A stretch of 64,000 bases of DNA from Styela clava (lineage: Eukaryota > Chordata > Ascidiacea > Stolidobranchia > Styelidae), in NCBI RefSeq assembly GCF_964204865.1, contig NC_135263.1, positions 19,389,426-19,453,425 of the forward strand. Reading direction: 5' to 3'. This document shows, in pieces, positions 26,469 to 36,160 of the stretch. The position numbers were made by a program, and so were the translations under genes. A model generated the notes under the pieces. The model did no database searches, had not been told where the DNA came from, and saw nothing but the letters and a program-made list of their open reading frames with translations. The first letter of the stretch is position 1. Each line of letters begins with the position of its first letter.

Positions 26469-27566
26469 TTAAAAATAGACCAAGTCTTGAGGATGAATCC
26501 AAGAAAAAATCTTATCCCAGCACAAAACATTCGGATCTAAGTTCAGTAATGAGATGACTTTTTGAAATAAGGAAACCATTTCATGCCCTTTGTGGCCATG
26601 GGAAGTAAGAAACATTGACATTGTACATAGATCAGTTGAAAGCATATTTTCACCCAGAAACATATTATAATGTTCGGGAGATACACCGACAGATCTTGCC
26701 AATATTCCCGTGTATGCATCATCTATATACAGCATTGGTGTGAGTTCAGCCTCAGCGTGTAATTTTTTAACAATATCCATTGATAATACATACCCTGCAC
26801 CAGGGCAATAGCTTGGATAATAAGTGCCTCGATAAACAGAATAAGGGACAAAATATTTACTTTGCTGTTGTGTATTTCGTGGTGATCCAGCATGAACTTT
26901 TCCAGTATATAAGAGTGTTCTTTTAGAATATTGCAAAAATAATAATAAATTTTTGACATGAACAAAAACATCATCATCCGTTGTCATCCAGTATCTGGCA
27001 TTCGGACAATATTTGATCGGCCATTTTAGATGGCTAATAAGTTTGATCGTTAGGTTGTGAAAATCCTCTACAAAATTTTCTTGAATTAAATCATTATATT
27101 TCATATTTTCTTTCTCTAGTGAAGCTTGTAGGGCAGGAGTATGTGTTTTACTAAGACCCAATACAAACATAATTGAAGCTTTATTGATATCATTAGATTT
27201 AGTCCAAACACTTGTATTTCCCCATGTCCGTCTTATAATATCTCGTTCTTCAAAATGATTTGGATGAGTTTTTACAAAAATAATAACAAAAGGAGAATCA
27301 TTTTCACATCTTTGTGGATTGTTGATAAGATACTTCCAATCTATCTGAGAATATTGTAGCACGTGATAACGTTTACTACGATATACTGTCATATCAGTGG
27401 GAAAACCGATAATATAATATAAAAAAGCTTTGACGTCGTGCAAGATTTGTTCCGGAACTACATCAATAAGTAAAAAAATGCAGCACACAAAAGTGCATGT
27501 CAGAAACATAGCTCCAAATAGTTTAGTAGTCGACACTCGAGCGCGCAAAGAGTTTCCAACTTTCAT
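26469..27566 (-). CDS. Beta-1,3-glycosyltransferase (GT31), B3GNT5-like
   Basis: Single-exon type II Golgi enzyme of 365 residues. An N-terminal signal anchor spans about residues 16-35 (LFGAMFLTCTFVCCIFLLI). GT31 motifs follow in order: RDIIRRTWGN (about 108-117), FVLGLS (134-139), EDFHNLTIK (167-175), the metal-binding TTDDDVFVHV with DDD at 197-199, YCPGAGYVLS and the late acidic motif YIDDAYTG. The ending MSMFLTSHGHKG resembles the C-terminal TSHGH of B3GNT5, the lactotriaosylceramide synthase that adds GlcNAc in beta-1,3 linkage. Other GT31 members (B3GALT) remain possible. ATG at 27566 is the first true ATG; a longer frame upstream starts with GTG. The PIGY stop lies only 30 nt upstream on the same strand, with no room for an independent promoter other than inside PIGY. 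No intron is seen. Donor sugar and acceptor are not determined by sequence. Confidence 0.92.
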   Translation of the reverse strand: MKVGNSLRARVSTTKLFGAMFLTCTFVCCIFLLIDVVPEQILHDVKAFLYYIIGFPTDMTVYRSKRYHVLQYSQIDWKYLINNPQRCENDSPFVIIFVKTHPNHFEERDIIRRTWGNTSVWTKSNDINKASIMFVLGLSKTHTPALQASLEKENMKYNDLIQENFVEDFHNLTIKLISHLKWPIKYCPNARYWMTTDDDVFVHVKNLLLFLQYSKRTLLYTGKVHAGSPRNTQQQSKYFVPYSVYRGTYYPSYCPGAGYVLSMDIVKKLHAEAELTPMLYIDDAYTGILARSVGVSPEHYNMFLGENMLSTDLCTMSMFLTSHGHKGHEMVSLFQKVISLLNLDPNVLCWDKIFSWIHPQDLVYF

Positions 27567-27596
27567 TGTGAGTTGAAAATTATACACCGTTGTAAT

Positions 27597-27824
27597 TCAA
27601 TTGTGCTTGAAGAACATAAGTCCCCACCACCTTAACAGCCAGCAAAACCCACTAACAGGAACTGTCAATGGTATAAGAAGCAAGTAGTAGCATAGACTAC
27701 CGCCAAATATACATTCCTGGACTGTAGCTTGAATTCCTGTAGTGAAAATTGACCCTATAACAGTAGCTATAGCAACAATGAGTCCAATTACAAGGAGGGT
27801 AGATGCTATTCCATACTTGATCAT
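27597..27824 (-). CDS. PIGY: GPI-GlcNAc transferase subunit Y (PIGY)
   Basis: Small ER membrane subunit of the complex that transfers GlcNAc to phosphatidylinositol, the first step of GPI-anchor synthesis. 75 residues (human 71). Two hydrophobic segments are visible: about 8-29 (ASTLLVIGLIVAIATVIGS) and about 45-60 (YYLLLIPLTVPVSGF). The C-terminal half is diagnostic: SLCYYLLLIPLTVPV, followed by WWGLMFFKHN, against SLCFYSLLLPITIPV and WMGIKLFRHN in human PIGY. The ATG at 27824 is preceded directly by tttattttattgaag, a strong acceptor-like tract, so the start codon sits at the first base of an exon or of a trans-spliced mRNA. The stop is 30 nt before the ATG of the GT31 gene. In mammals PIGY is also the downstream part of a two-cistron mRNA (with PYURF); here it is the upstream partner. 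Confidence 0.9.
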   Translation of the reverse strand: MIKYGIASTLLVIGLIVAIATVIGSIFTTGIQATVQECIFGGSLCYYLLLIPLTVPVSGFCWLLRWWGLMFFKHN

Positions 27825-27845
27825 CTTCAATAAAATAAATTGTAA
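27825..27845 (-). promoter_or_regulatory. Splice (possibly trans-splice) acceptor abutting the PIGY ATG
   Basis: Read on the minus strand, caatttattttattgaag runs straight into ATG. A pyrimidine-rich tract ending in AG at the start codon is how spliced-leader acceptors often look in tunicates; it could equally be a normal intron in the 5' untranslated region. Confidence 0.5.
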
Positions 27846-29034
27846 AGATCAGAAGATAGTAACATACACAGGCTAATTTGGAGCTTACTACATGACTCTG
27901 TAACAATAAATAAAAAATCTGCTATTATAACTGTCCAACTACAGACAGACAGAGCTAGCCTATCAGCTATGGTATTCTTTATGGCCCAAGAAACACTGTC
28001 CCTCAATTACATTTACTAATAGCCGCCGACGAGCACAAATTCCACTCTACAACTTTCAAATACTAGTCACTTGTGCAGTTGTGTGTGTGTTTAAAAGTAA
28101 TTAGGCGATCCCGGAGAATCTTCACTCACGCGGGGTCGCGACCCACAGACCCATCCCTCCATTACGTTAAATAAAGCTATAAAATGACTATATCCAGTGG
28201 TCGATTCAGCTGGTTTGATAGAACCATTGATGACCTAACAATGGATAGAAAACTCATTGTTGTCGCCCCAGACCAAAGTGACTATAATAGTCACTTACCG
28301 GTATGTTTATAGTCACTTTGCCCCAGACGTTCCACGCTTGAATGATCTTCTGTAAGTTATATTCTGGGGCGGTTAAACCGTAAATATATGGTTAAACCGT
28401 ATTTACGGTTAAACAGTATATATCTACGGTTAAACAATGCTTTTCTTATGCGGAGCAGCGTGGAATTAAAGCCTCAAATCTCGTTAAATCCAATATTATA
28501 CAGGGGAATTCAATTCTAAATATGTATGTTTACTGTATATGGCCGTATTCATATTCACTGTTAAAATAGAAATTCTATGATGTATTCGGACAAATTTATG
28601 ATTGGCCACATGTGCGTGACATCGTATATTAAATCCAAAGTAGGATATGCGACCAGAGGGTGGTTTCTGATCAATTTGTGAGGATTGTGGAAATGTCTGA
28701 ATGGGGTGCGATTGCATTTTGTTATATTAGCCGATCTAATTCAGTGTGATCCGTAACGTTGGGCTTTGAGCACCTTCACGTCGTTTTTTTTATTCTCGCT
28801 TAATTTCCCGCTGCAAACTTACGCCATTTCAGAATATCATTGCAAGCATCTTGTTTCAATAGGTTGTTTTGTTCCGCATTGTAAAATACATAAAATGAAA
28901 CGAAAAATACTTTTAGTTTCTTTAGGATGGTGACAGATTAAAAGCTCTTTTTCAGTTGGTAAATTGCCCTCGAGAACTATACCATAGGAAAAGTCACCGA
29001 ATTCCGTTCACTATGCCTGTGATACCTTTTAAGG
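27846..29034. other. Spacer upstream of PIGY, with small palindromes
   Basis: No gene was seen. The region should hold the PIGY promoter. At 28266-28331 an inverted repeat pairs accaaagtgactata with atagtcactttg. At 28371-28436 a ggttaaac motif recurs four times. A start resembling the CAGTGGTGGGATTCAGCC family (ccagtggtcgattcagctgg) is near 28195. Confidence 0.45.
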
Positions 29035-29668
29035 TAGGGGTGTGCAGCCCTCATTGACAGAAGGCCAGATACAAGTTACTGGATGAAGCCGCGGACCGCA
29101 CCTATAAACTCTATATATATGAAAGGCTCTAGATACAAAAAAATCAACTTACGAAATTTTTCTCGTAATATTGCTTCGGCTAACATAATATTTTCTACAT
29201 ACAAAAGATCGAAAGCCTTCAAAACGCGTGCAGTGAACTTTGTTTAATTCAGGTTAATTTAATGCATTTCTTGAAGAAGTGGATACCGAATATGGCGCAT
29301 ATATCCTAGCGACACCGTAAACGTTTTGTTTTAAAACATTGCAGCCCTGTGCGACACGGCAAAATATTATCTGGCATGTTTGTTTCTCTATGTGTGCTCA
29401 TATGCTCTGAATTTTAATCGAATTCAGTGGGAAACGCGTTTTTATAACATTGTGCATTTCGTAACAGGATTTTGCTAGCTTGTTTTAGTATGATGACCGT
29501 GGCACTCAGGTAATAGTATAGGCTTTGTGAAAGAGAGAAAGATTAAAATTGCTCGCACGCACCAAATTAAATGATCTAAAAACTCGTTTTGCTCATACAC
29601 CGTTCAAAATTGGCGCTTCTCCGCGAGCCGTACAATTTTTCTTATCGAGCCGAGTTTGTACACTCCTG
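29035..29668. mobile_element. hAT-type element, 634 bp, exact 8-bp target duplication
   Basis: The left end taggggtgtgcagccc and the right end gtttgtacactcctg are imperfect inverted repeats. The same 8-mer ttttaagg flanks both sides (29027-29034 and 29669-29676). It has no long reading frame. Size and duplication length fit a nonautonomous hAT. Confidence 0.8.
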
Positions 29669-30733
29669 TTTTAAGGCATTCTGAAACTATCGTCGGGGCC
29701 ACATGCAACTTTGACTCGGGTTATTATGAAATATAAGATAATTAATGTAATGCATATTCAGTCAATTTTTAATGTACTAAAATAAATCATAGTTTTTTGA
29801 TATTTTATACCAGACCTAGGAATTTTTCTAGTGTTAAAAAATAATAGAAGTGGCAGAGCGGAGTCAGTGTTGTGAGAACATATCGAATTTGTAGAATTCG
29901 CAACATCGCAAAAATACGAATCACAACTGGCGATAAATACTGTATAATTAGACAGTTTTCCATTCTTTGGTATTGCCTTGAGATTTTATAGCGATGCCCT
30001 TATTTTGACGTAAGTCGGCGCACCGCAATTGATTTAACAAAGCAAGACATTTTAGGTAGTAGTATTAGTCGTAAATACTTGGCGCAACTGAAAAATTATT
30101 AGCCAGTAAATAGTCGGGTTTTTTCAGCGCTACAATTACAGGATCCGTTCCGCGAGGATTCCGAGGCGATTAATATTTATTTTGAACCTCTTTTGGAAAT
30201 ACTGACTATGGCCTGATTAAGATAAAGTACGTTGAAGCAATTTATTATTTGTACCAATATAAATTTGGGTAGACTTTGGGATTTTATCGTAGATCTTGGG
30301 ATTTTTTTAACCACAATATCTTATAAAAATAATCACAACTGGCTGTCAATACAGTACAAACTCTATCTACGATATTAATTCGTTTCGGAAGCCCCTTCGT
30401 AAGTAGAAAAATCTGTAAGTAAGGACGCAGCATACATATAAATGACCTAATTAGTTCTAAGCCTACACAAAACTCGGACATAACATTTATATAAATTAGA
30501 ATACTGGGTAAACCCGTAATAATTACATGTTAGAAATAAATTACCACATAATAAATAGAAAATGTACACATAGAAAGAACAGAGAAACAATAAATAAAAA
30601 GTACGAACGGTAGACCGCGGAGAGTGAGATGGCGGCGGTCGAGTTTTTATTATTAGTTCATTCTGCTCACTAAACCATCCGTTGATTCAGAAAAATGCAA
30701 ATATTATTACGCGATCATTGACATAATCAAATG

Positions 30734-30970
30734 GGTACTCCCGAAGTATGTGAACCAAGATGGCGGACACCGGAACGTAGTATGTGTACCAGGTTAGGGT
30801 TGGGCCATAATTTCAGGTTGCAAATACTTCGGGAGTCACTTGGCTAGTCCCGGAACTCATAAAAGGACAAAAATAAGGAAAATTGAAATAAAATTGTGGC
30901 CTAACTCTAACCTGGTACACATACTACGTTCCGGTGTCCGCCACCTTGGTGCACATACTTCTGGGGCGCC
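30734..30970. mobile_element. Hairpin MITE family B, copy 3, exact 8-bp duplication
   Basis: Best-preserved copy, 237 bp, from ggtactcccgaagtatgtga to the inverse cacatacttctggggcgcc. Identical 8-mers atcaaatg flank it (30726-30733 and 30971-30978). The left arm contains aaccaagatggcggacaccg and the right arm its inverse. The 8-bp duplication places the whole family with hAT-like or other 8-bp-duplicating transposons. Confidence 0.87.
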
Positions 30971-30978
30971 ATCAAATG

Positions 30979-31989
30979 AGTGAACCCGATTCCTAAATTT
31001 CCATTCGTCAATGATGATTGATGAATTAAGACCGGAAATCGTGTTTTAATTTTCGATTCAGTGCTGTTATAAATATTTCATGCCGGGAGTTATGATTTCA
31101 TTTTTGATTGTCATCAACGACGTCAGGAAAACGATAAAATTCGCAATAGATACTAAATAATATTTGAGAGCTATTTTATACGCTCTAAATTACAATAAAT
31201 GAAAACATTCCCGTAATGTCCGATCGCTATCGAAACTGAGGATGAAAACGATTAATTGCTACACAATTTGCTTTTAGAATTATTGTCTCGGCCCCACAAA
31301 CTATCTCAACTAAATTTAAATATGCGATAATGATTTCGTATATTATTCGTAATATATTTTCAATCAAAAACATCTTCAACGTGTTATAAGAAATTTAAGT
31401 CAGCGCTAATTGAAATCTTTTCATGTGGCTGTAATTTATTGCCGTGCGTACACGGCTGCCTTCGATTACGATAAAAATGAAGTAATCGTAAAATGTTTTT
31501 AAGCTAGGATGTGTGCTTATAAACTCGAAAAAACGATACTCGAATGTCGCGATATTTGAATTGGACATCCGTGATTTAAGAACTGCATTAAATTAATCTC
31601 AAAAAACACTACACGCGGTATTCAAGATTTCGGCCTTGCGTATGTTGAAAATCTGAAAAGATCCGACTATTTTTACGAGTGGCGTAATTCGGCGAATGTT
31701 TCAGGACCCATTACAGTGAATTCTGATCTCCCCACCCCTTCGAAAATCTTGGCTGTGCCACTGAAAGTTTGTATTGTAACGTGAGCCTAATCGACCCATT
31801 TTTATGACATTTTGTGCCGGGATAATATGGAAAATTTAGGTTAATCATGCTTAAGATATGTATTTCGCAAGCCTTCATACACGGAAATTATAGGAGAATC
31901 CATCTTCTAAGAATCAATCGATTTTTTGTCAAGAACCTCATTAGCTAAATCATTGGGGTCATTTTGATCCATTGTTAAGGCATCAATGA
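30979..31989. other. Spacer without recognised content
   Basis: AT-rich sequence in which I see no exon, repeat family or RNA gene. Confidence 0.4.
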
Positions 31990-32129
31990 TAGAACCGTCT
32001 CACAGAATTTTTTGAGATCAGCAAACCGGTTAGCATTACCGGTTATCGTCAATGACTTTTTGTAACAGAACCGGCTCAAAAATGATGACTTTAGTGATGT
32101 AACAACAAAAAATTTGAATCCCACCACTG
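31990..32129. mobile_element. Left-truncated copy of CAGTGGTGGGATTCAGCC MITE
   Basis: It matches the element at 32931-33119 from tagaaccgtctcacagaatt, through agatcagcaaaccggttagc, to the right end gaatcccaccactg. The left terminus is missing. Confidence 0.75.
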
Positions 32130-32132
32130 ACT

Positions 32133-32378
32133 ATATCCCATTTGTGCGCTACGTGTCTACTAATTAGCTATGTACGGTATGACCCAGCCAAAATTGCCAT
32201 GTCCGCTATGCCCCTACAAAAATGTCGGCTACGTCCCTACCAAAATAGCTATCTCCGCTATATCCCTACTAAAACTGCTATGTTCGCTATGCCCCTAGTA
32301 AAATGGCTATGTCCGATATGTCCCTAATTGATTGGCTATGTTTGTTATGTCGCTGCTTAAATGGCTATATCCACTATC
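32133..32378. repeat. Minisatellite, about 30-bp unit
   Basis: About eight diverged head-to-tail units built on gctatgtccctactaaaatg followed by gctatgtcc. Units blur toward both ends. The repeat period is a multiple of three in places, which creates a chance open frame; I do not consider it coding. Confidence 0.8.
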
Positions 32379-32697
32379 AATTTGCTCGGTCACGATTAGG
32401 GCTGGGCATTTTCGAATACCTGATGATTTCAGAATCGAATAGAATATTTTTTTCGAATCGAATCTCGAATACTCGGGAGATATATAATTGTATGTTTTTT
32501 TTCTTCTCCAGTTTGTGCAGTTGCTACGATAGTAGCAATGCGGATGTTACGCTTGAGGAAGAAGATGATAATAATATTGAGATACGGTCTTAACATTCAT
32601 GAATCACCAATAGCCTTTATTGGTGATGGCTGGAATTATTTCAAGTAAAACTTCAAACCGTTTTTATGTTGTATATTAAAAATTTTCATTATGGATT

Positions 32698-32910
32698 TAC
32701 AGAGTGTTTAAAAAGTTTCGCTCGATTATAAAGTCTTTATAATCAAATGGCATTTTTTTTAATTTCAAAAAAGATTTATAGTCAACCTGTTTCTAATTGG
32801 ATGTTATAGATGTTGAATGTTGTAGTCCCCATTTATCATACAACCATATTTATTTAAATTCGCAATTGGTAATGCTATGACATCGGGCGGAACCTTTTGG
32901 ACGCCCTGTA
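32698..32910. mobile_element. Mariner-type MITE, copy 1
   Basis: TA-flanked, about 210 bp. The left end tacagagtgtttaaaaagtt and the right end ttttggacgccctgta resemble the TACAGGGTGTCCAAAAAGT ends of mariner elements. The interior is shared with the copy at 34355 (tttatagtcaacctgtttct, ttgtagtccccatttatcat). Confidence 0.82.
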
Positions 32911-32930
32911 TATTAGTATTTACTATATAT

Positions 32931-33119
32931 CAGTGGTGGGATTCAGCCGGTTCGCACCGGTTCCATAAAACCGTCTCACGGAATTTCATGAGATCAGCGA
33001 ACCGGTTAGCATTACTGGTTACTCGCAATGACTTTTTGTAATAGAACCGGGTGAAAAATATGACTTTTGTGATGGAGCCGGCTGACAAATAAATTGAATC
33101 CCACCACTGTATATATAAT
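32931..33119. mobile_element. hAT-type MITE, CAGTGGTGGGATTCAGCC family, full length
   Basis: 189 bp, starting cagtggtgggattcagccgg and ending with the inverse ttgaatcccaccactg. Flanks are TA-rich on both sides, so the target duplication cannot be judged. It starts only 20 bp after the mariner MITE. A truncated relative lies at 31990. Confidence 0.82.
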
Positions 33120-34065
33120 GTATTATATACAATTATACAGTATACACCATTGAAGCCATGTGTTTGTTCATATTTGATATTCTAAATATTATTATTTCAA
33201 TTACAATGGATGTTGCCGCGAGCATCGATTTCCTTGTTTATTTCCGTAACAATCACAAATCAGCAATAAGTTAACAATGCCGTGAAAATTGGAATTTATA
33301 CCGCTGCTCAGACACTTCTTTCGCTCAGACACATATTCAAGCGTGGTTGTGAACATTGCCTCTTTTTGGTATTTTTGCCATTTATTCGTCAGTTTTTAGT
33401 TGTGTTTCCAAAAAATAGTTTTAAATTGAATAACTTAATTGGTATTATGTCTTCTGAGGACCTTTAGTTTGTTATATTTATCCAAAAATTATACTGCAAA
33501 CGATGCGATAAACTAGCCTAAAATTAGCTATCAGTACCAGAGGCACGTAGTTTATAGTTTTGAATGAAAAGTTTTGAAAATTGATAGTTTTGAACATGTG
33601 AGCCAGTTTGTAAGCGCCAACTCTCCAAAACACTCTCAAAATATATGTTGAAAGTTTGCAATGTTAAAGTATAGGTAGAATCTTTCAAGGGTCGGGAAAC
33701 GTCCTTTGGTATTGTAAATCATAGAACAGGTGACGCTGACATAAGAAATATTCTAACATTTGTTGTTTTATTATTTTTGATTAGGCACACCCTCGCTTTG
33801 TACTCATTTTGTTTTCTTTTTATTTTACAATTATGTTTAAATGTTTAATTTTGCCACGTACCTTTAACATTTCCACATGATAATTTTTGTTAGTTTTACG
33901 GAATAATAATACGCCATAACTTGTTTTGAATTATTCTCTTCTGTGTGTATCGACAAGAAGCAGTATGTAATGTATAGGCATTTGGCATTGTTAATTACTT
34001 AGTCCCTGCACAACAGAAAATATTTTTTTCGAAAAGCAAATATGACGTCACATTCATCTACAGAA
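33120..34065. other. Spacer without recognised content
   Basis: AT-rich. No exon or repeat family was recognised. A consensus CRE-like tgacgtca occurs at 34043-34050, close to the right border. Confidence 0.4.
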
Positions 34066-34326
34066 CTATTTATGACGTCGATGATATAAATGCTTACCCC
34101 CAAAAATTCTCTTTTGAAAATTCATCGAAGGTTTCGGTATTTTAAGTAGCAATTTATTGGATAGATATGGGTAGTGAATGAGTGTGACGTCACCATCAAT
34201 TGGGACATAATGCTCCACATTGGAGATGTCAACTTTGTATATTTTGTGAATTGGACTTGGTTTTCTGACCCACCTAAATGTAGGTTCCCCTTCAGGAGTC
34301 ACTACGAACTCGTTTTTTAAGCTCAT
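34066..34326 (-). CDS. Hypothetical small ORF, 86 residues
   Basis: The frame starts MSLKNEFVVTPEGEPTFRWV at the ATG at 34326 and ends with KRIFGGKHLYHRRHK. It has no hydrophobic segment, no known motif and a basic tail. The composition is less AT-biased than nearby chance frames, which is why it is listed. A mariner MITE begins just upstream (34355), so a first exon, if any, lies beyond it. I do not recognise the protein; it may be a gene fragment or chance. Confidence 0.25.
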   Translation of the reverse strand: MSLKNEFVVTPEGEPTFRWVRKPSPIHKIYKVDISNVEHYVPIDGDVTLIHYPYLSNKLLLKIPKPSMNFQKRIFGGKHLYHRRHK

Positions 34327-34354
34327 TACAGATTTGGGCCCGCGGCCTATATTA

Positions 34355-34569
34355 TACAGAGTGTCCAAAAGTTGCGCCCGATTATAAAGTCTCTATAATC
34401 AAATGTTATTTTTTTTTTAATTTTAAAATTGATTTATAGTCAACCTGTTTCTAATTGGATGTTATAGCTGTTGAATGTTGTAGTCCCCATTTATCATACA
34501 ACCATATTTATTCGAATTTACAATTTGGTAATGCTATGGAGTCGGGCGGAACTTTTTGGACACCCTGTA
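34355..34569. mobile_element. Mariner-type MITE, copy 2
   Basis: About 215 bp. The left end tacagagtgtccaaaagttg and the right end aactttttggacaccctgta form a good inverted pair with TA at both edges. It is highly similar to the copy at 32698 in the same orientation. Confidence 0.85.
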
Positions 34570-35809
34570 GTACGACGAACGAAGTTGGACATCTAGTACT
34601 ACTATCAGTATTTATGATCTACCACACCTATATTGGGACTAATTTTTGATTACTGCAACCTAGCGTATTAGTATTTATTTGCGAACTTAGTCGTTTACTG
34701 TAACTACACAAAGACTCTTCAGAAAACAAAAAGCTTATTGATATATTTGATTTATATCTAAATTTCGCCAATACAAATGAAAACTGACAAATAGCATACA
34801 AAACCACGAAGATGTGCTAATGTTCACCTCCATACAGTATTCGAAAATCTGTCTGGGTGAAATATATATATTCGTCCGAGCGGCTGCTAAAATTCCATTG
34901 TTTTGTCACGATTAGCGTCTTACTGATTAGCTAATATTATGGAAGTAGGCCTACTGTTATTTTTCCGACCCCTAACCCCACGAAAATTCTCCAACTTTGA
35001 TAAGATTTTTGGTAGCTCTTTACCGTGATGTATACCGTATTTACGATTTGGCATAATGCGTCAGCGGCAGCGGGTCGACCTTTTTTCATAAAAAGCGTGT
35101 CCTCTAACTGATAAAGCGATTGCTATGGAAAACTGCGACTAGATGTGTTTGCAATGACGAAGTGAAACTAATACCTCAAACTAATGATTAAGGTTACGGC
35201 TACGACTACGTGACTACTGTCGTAAGTTTTGCGTAGTCCGTTTTTGATTTTTTGTTTGGAATCTTCGCGTAAATCTCGATCAGGGCAAAATGTAAAGAAT
35301 TGCAGCAGCCAACTATTTCAGTATTTTGAGAGGGCTTCATTACCATATAGGCTATTTGAAAATTGGTCACCTCTTTCTGTCTTTATACAAATTTGACCAA
35401 AAATACAGAGAGATCTTGAGAATTGGGCATACCGTACCGGTACGCATCCGCTAACCCAGTACCTGTAACCGGTCTGCCGGTAGACTACGGTTTTTCACTG
35501 TTATTTCCAAATTATGTCATGAATTTTTTTTACATGTTTGGTGTGAACATTGTGTTGTTAGGCATGGTGGTGGCTGGTGGGCATATCACAGTATCAGGCA
35601 TATTCATTACAGCATTCTGGCAATAGTAAATTATGGAGTCGAAATAAACTTATACTTCTGTACGGGTACTTGAACTAAAATCAGAACATTCAGATCTCAG
35701 TACCGGTACCAGGATTTGGATAATACAGTACTGCAGTAATGAGTGATGAAAATTATCCAATTTCATCAATCTGTCAATGATAGCTTTCTATTACAGCAAA
35801 TACTGAAAT
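34570..35809. other. Spacer without recognised content
   Basis: No exon or known repeat was recognised. The short ccggtacc-like palindromes near 35430-35480 and 35700 are not explained. Confidence 0.35.
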
Positions 35810-36160
35810 AGGATAGGATAGGATAGGATTTTACATATTTATCCCGGGGGAGAGGAAAGCCGATAAGACGGCTTATCCATATGGCGAACCACGGCCTCTC
35901 GTCCGGTTACCTTTCCAAGTCGGGTATGGGATTAGTTAGACTGTATTGTTTGTTTTCGGAAGCATGGACTTGGTGGTGGAGGAAGCCGTAACCGACCAGC
36001 GGTTACGTGAACCACCCAACGACGGCGAGGAGTCCAGCAATCCTCTCGCACATAACCATCTCTGCATGGGATTCGAACCTGCGAACCCATGCAGAGTAAT
36101 TAGAGGTGCGGTGGCGAGCGTATTCCTAACGCTTAGCCCGTTGAGCCACTCCGCCGCGCC
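35810..36160 (-). repeat. Full-length tRNA-derived SINE
   Basis: Read on the minus strand it begins ggcgcggcggagtggctcaa. The tRNA-like head has an A box (tggctcaacggg) and a B box (ggttcgaatcc) followed by an unrelated body and a tail of ATCCT repeats (aggata on the plus strand, 35810-35830). The spacing between boxes is wide, as in tRNAs with a long variable arm (Leu or Ser type). A truncated copy is at 2108-2316. Confidence 0.88.

Noticed and set aside
26723..26977. Second minus-strand frame inside the GT31 gene
   Set aside because: It is a frame-shifted shadow of the intact GT31 reading frame.
32142..32593. Open frames across the minisatellite
   Set aside because: The repeat length keeps frames open by chance; composition is that of the repeat.
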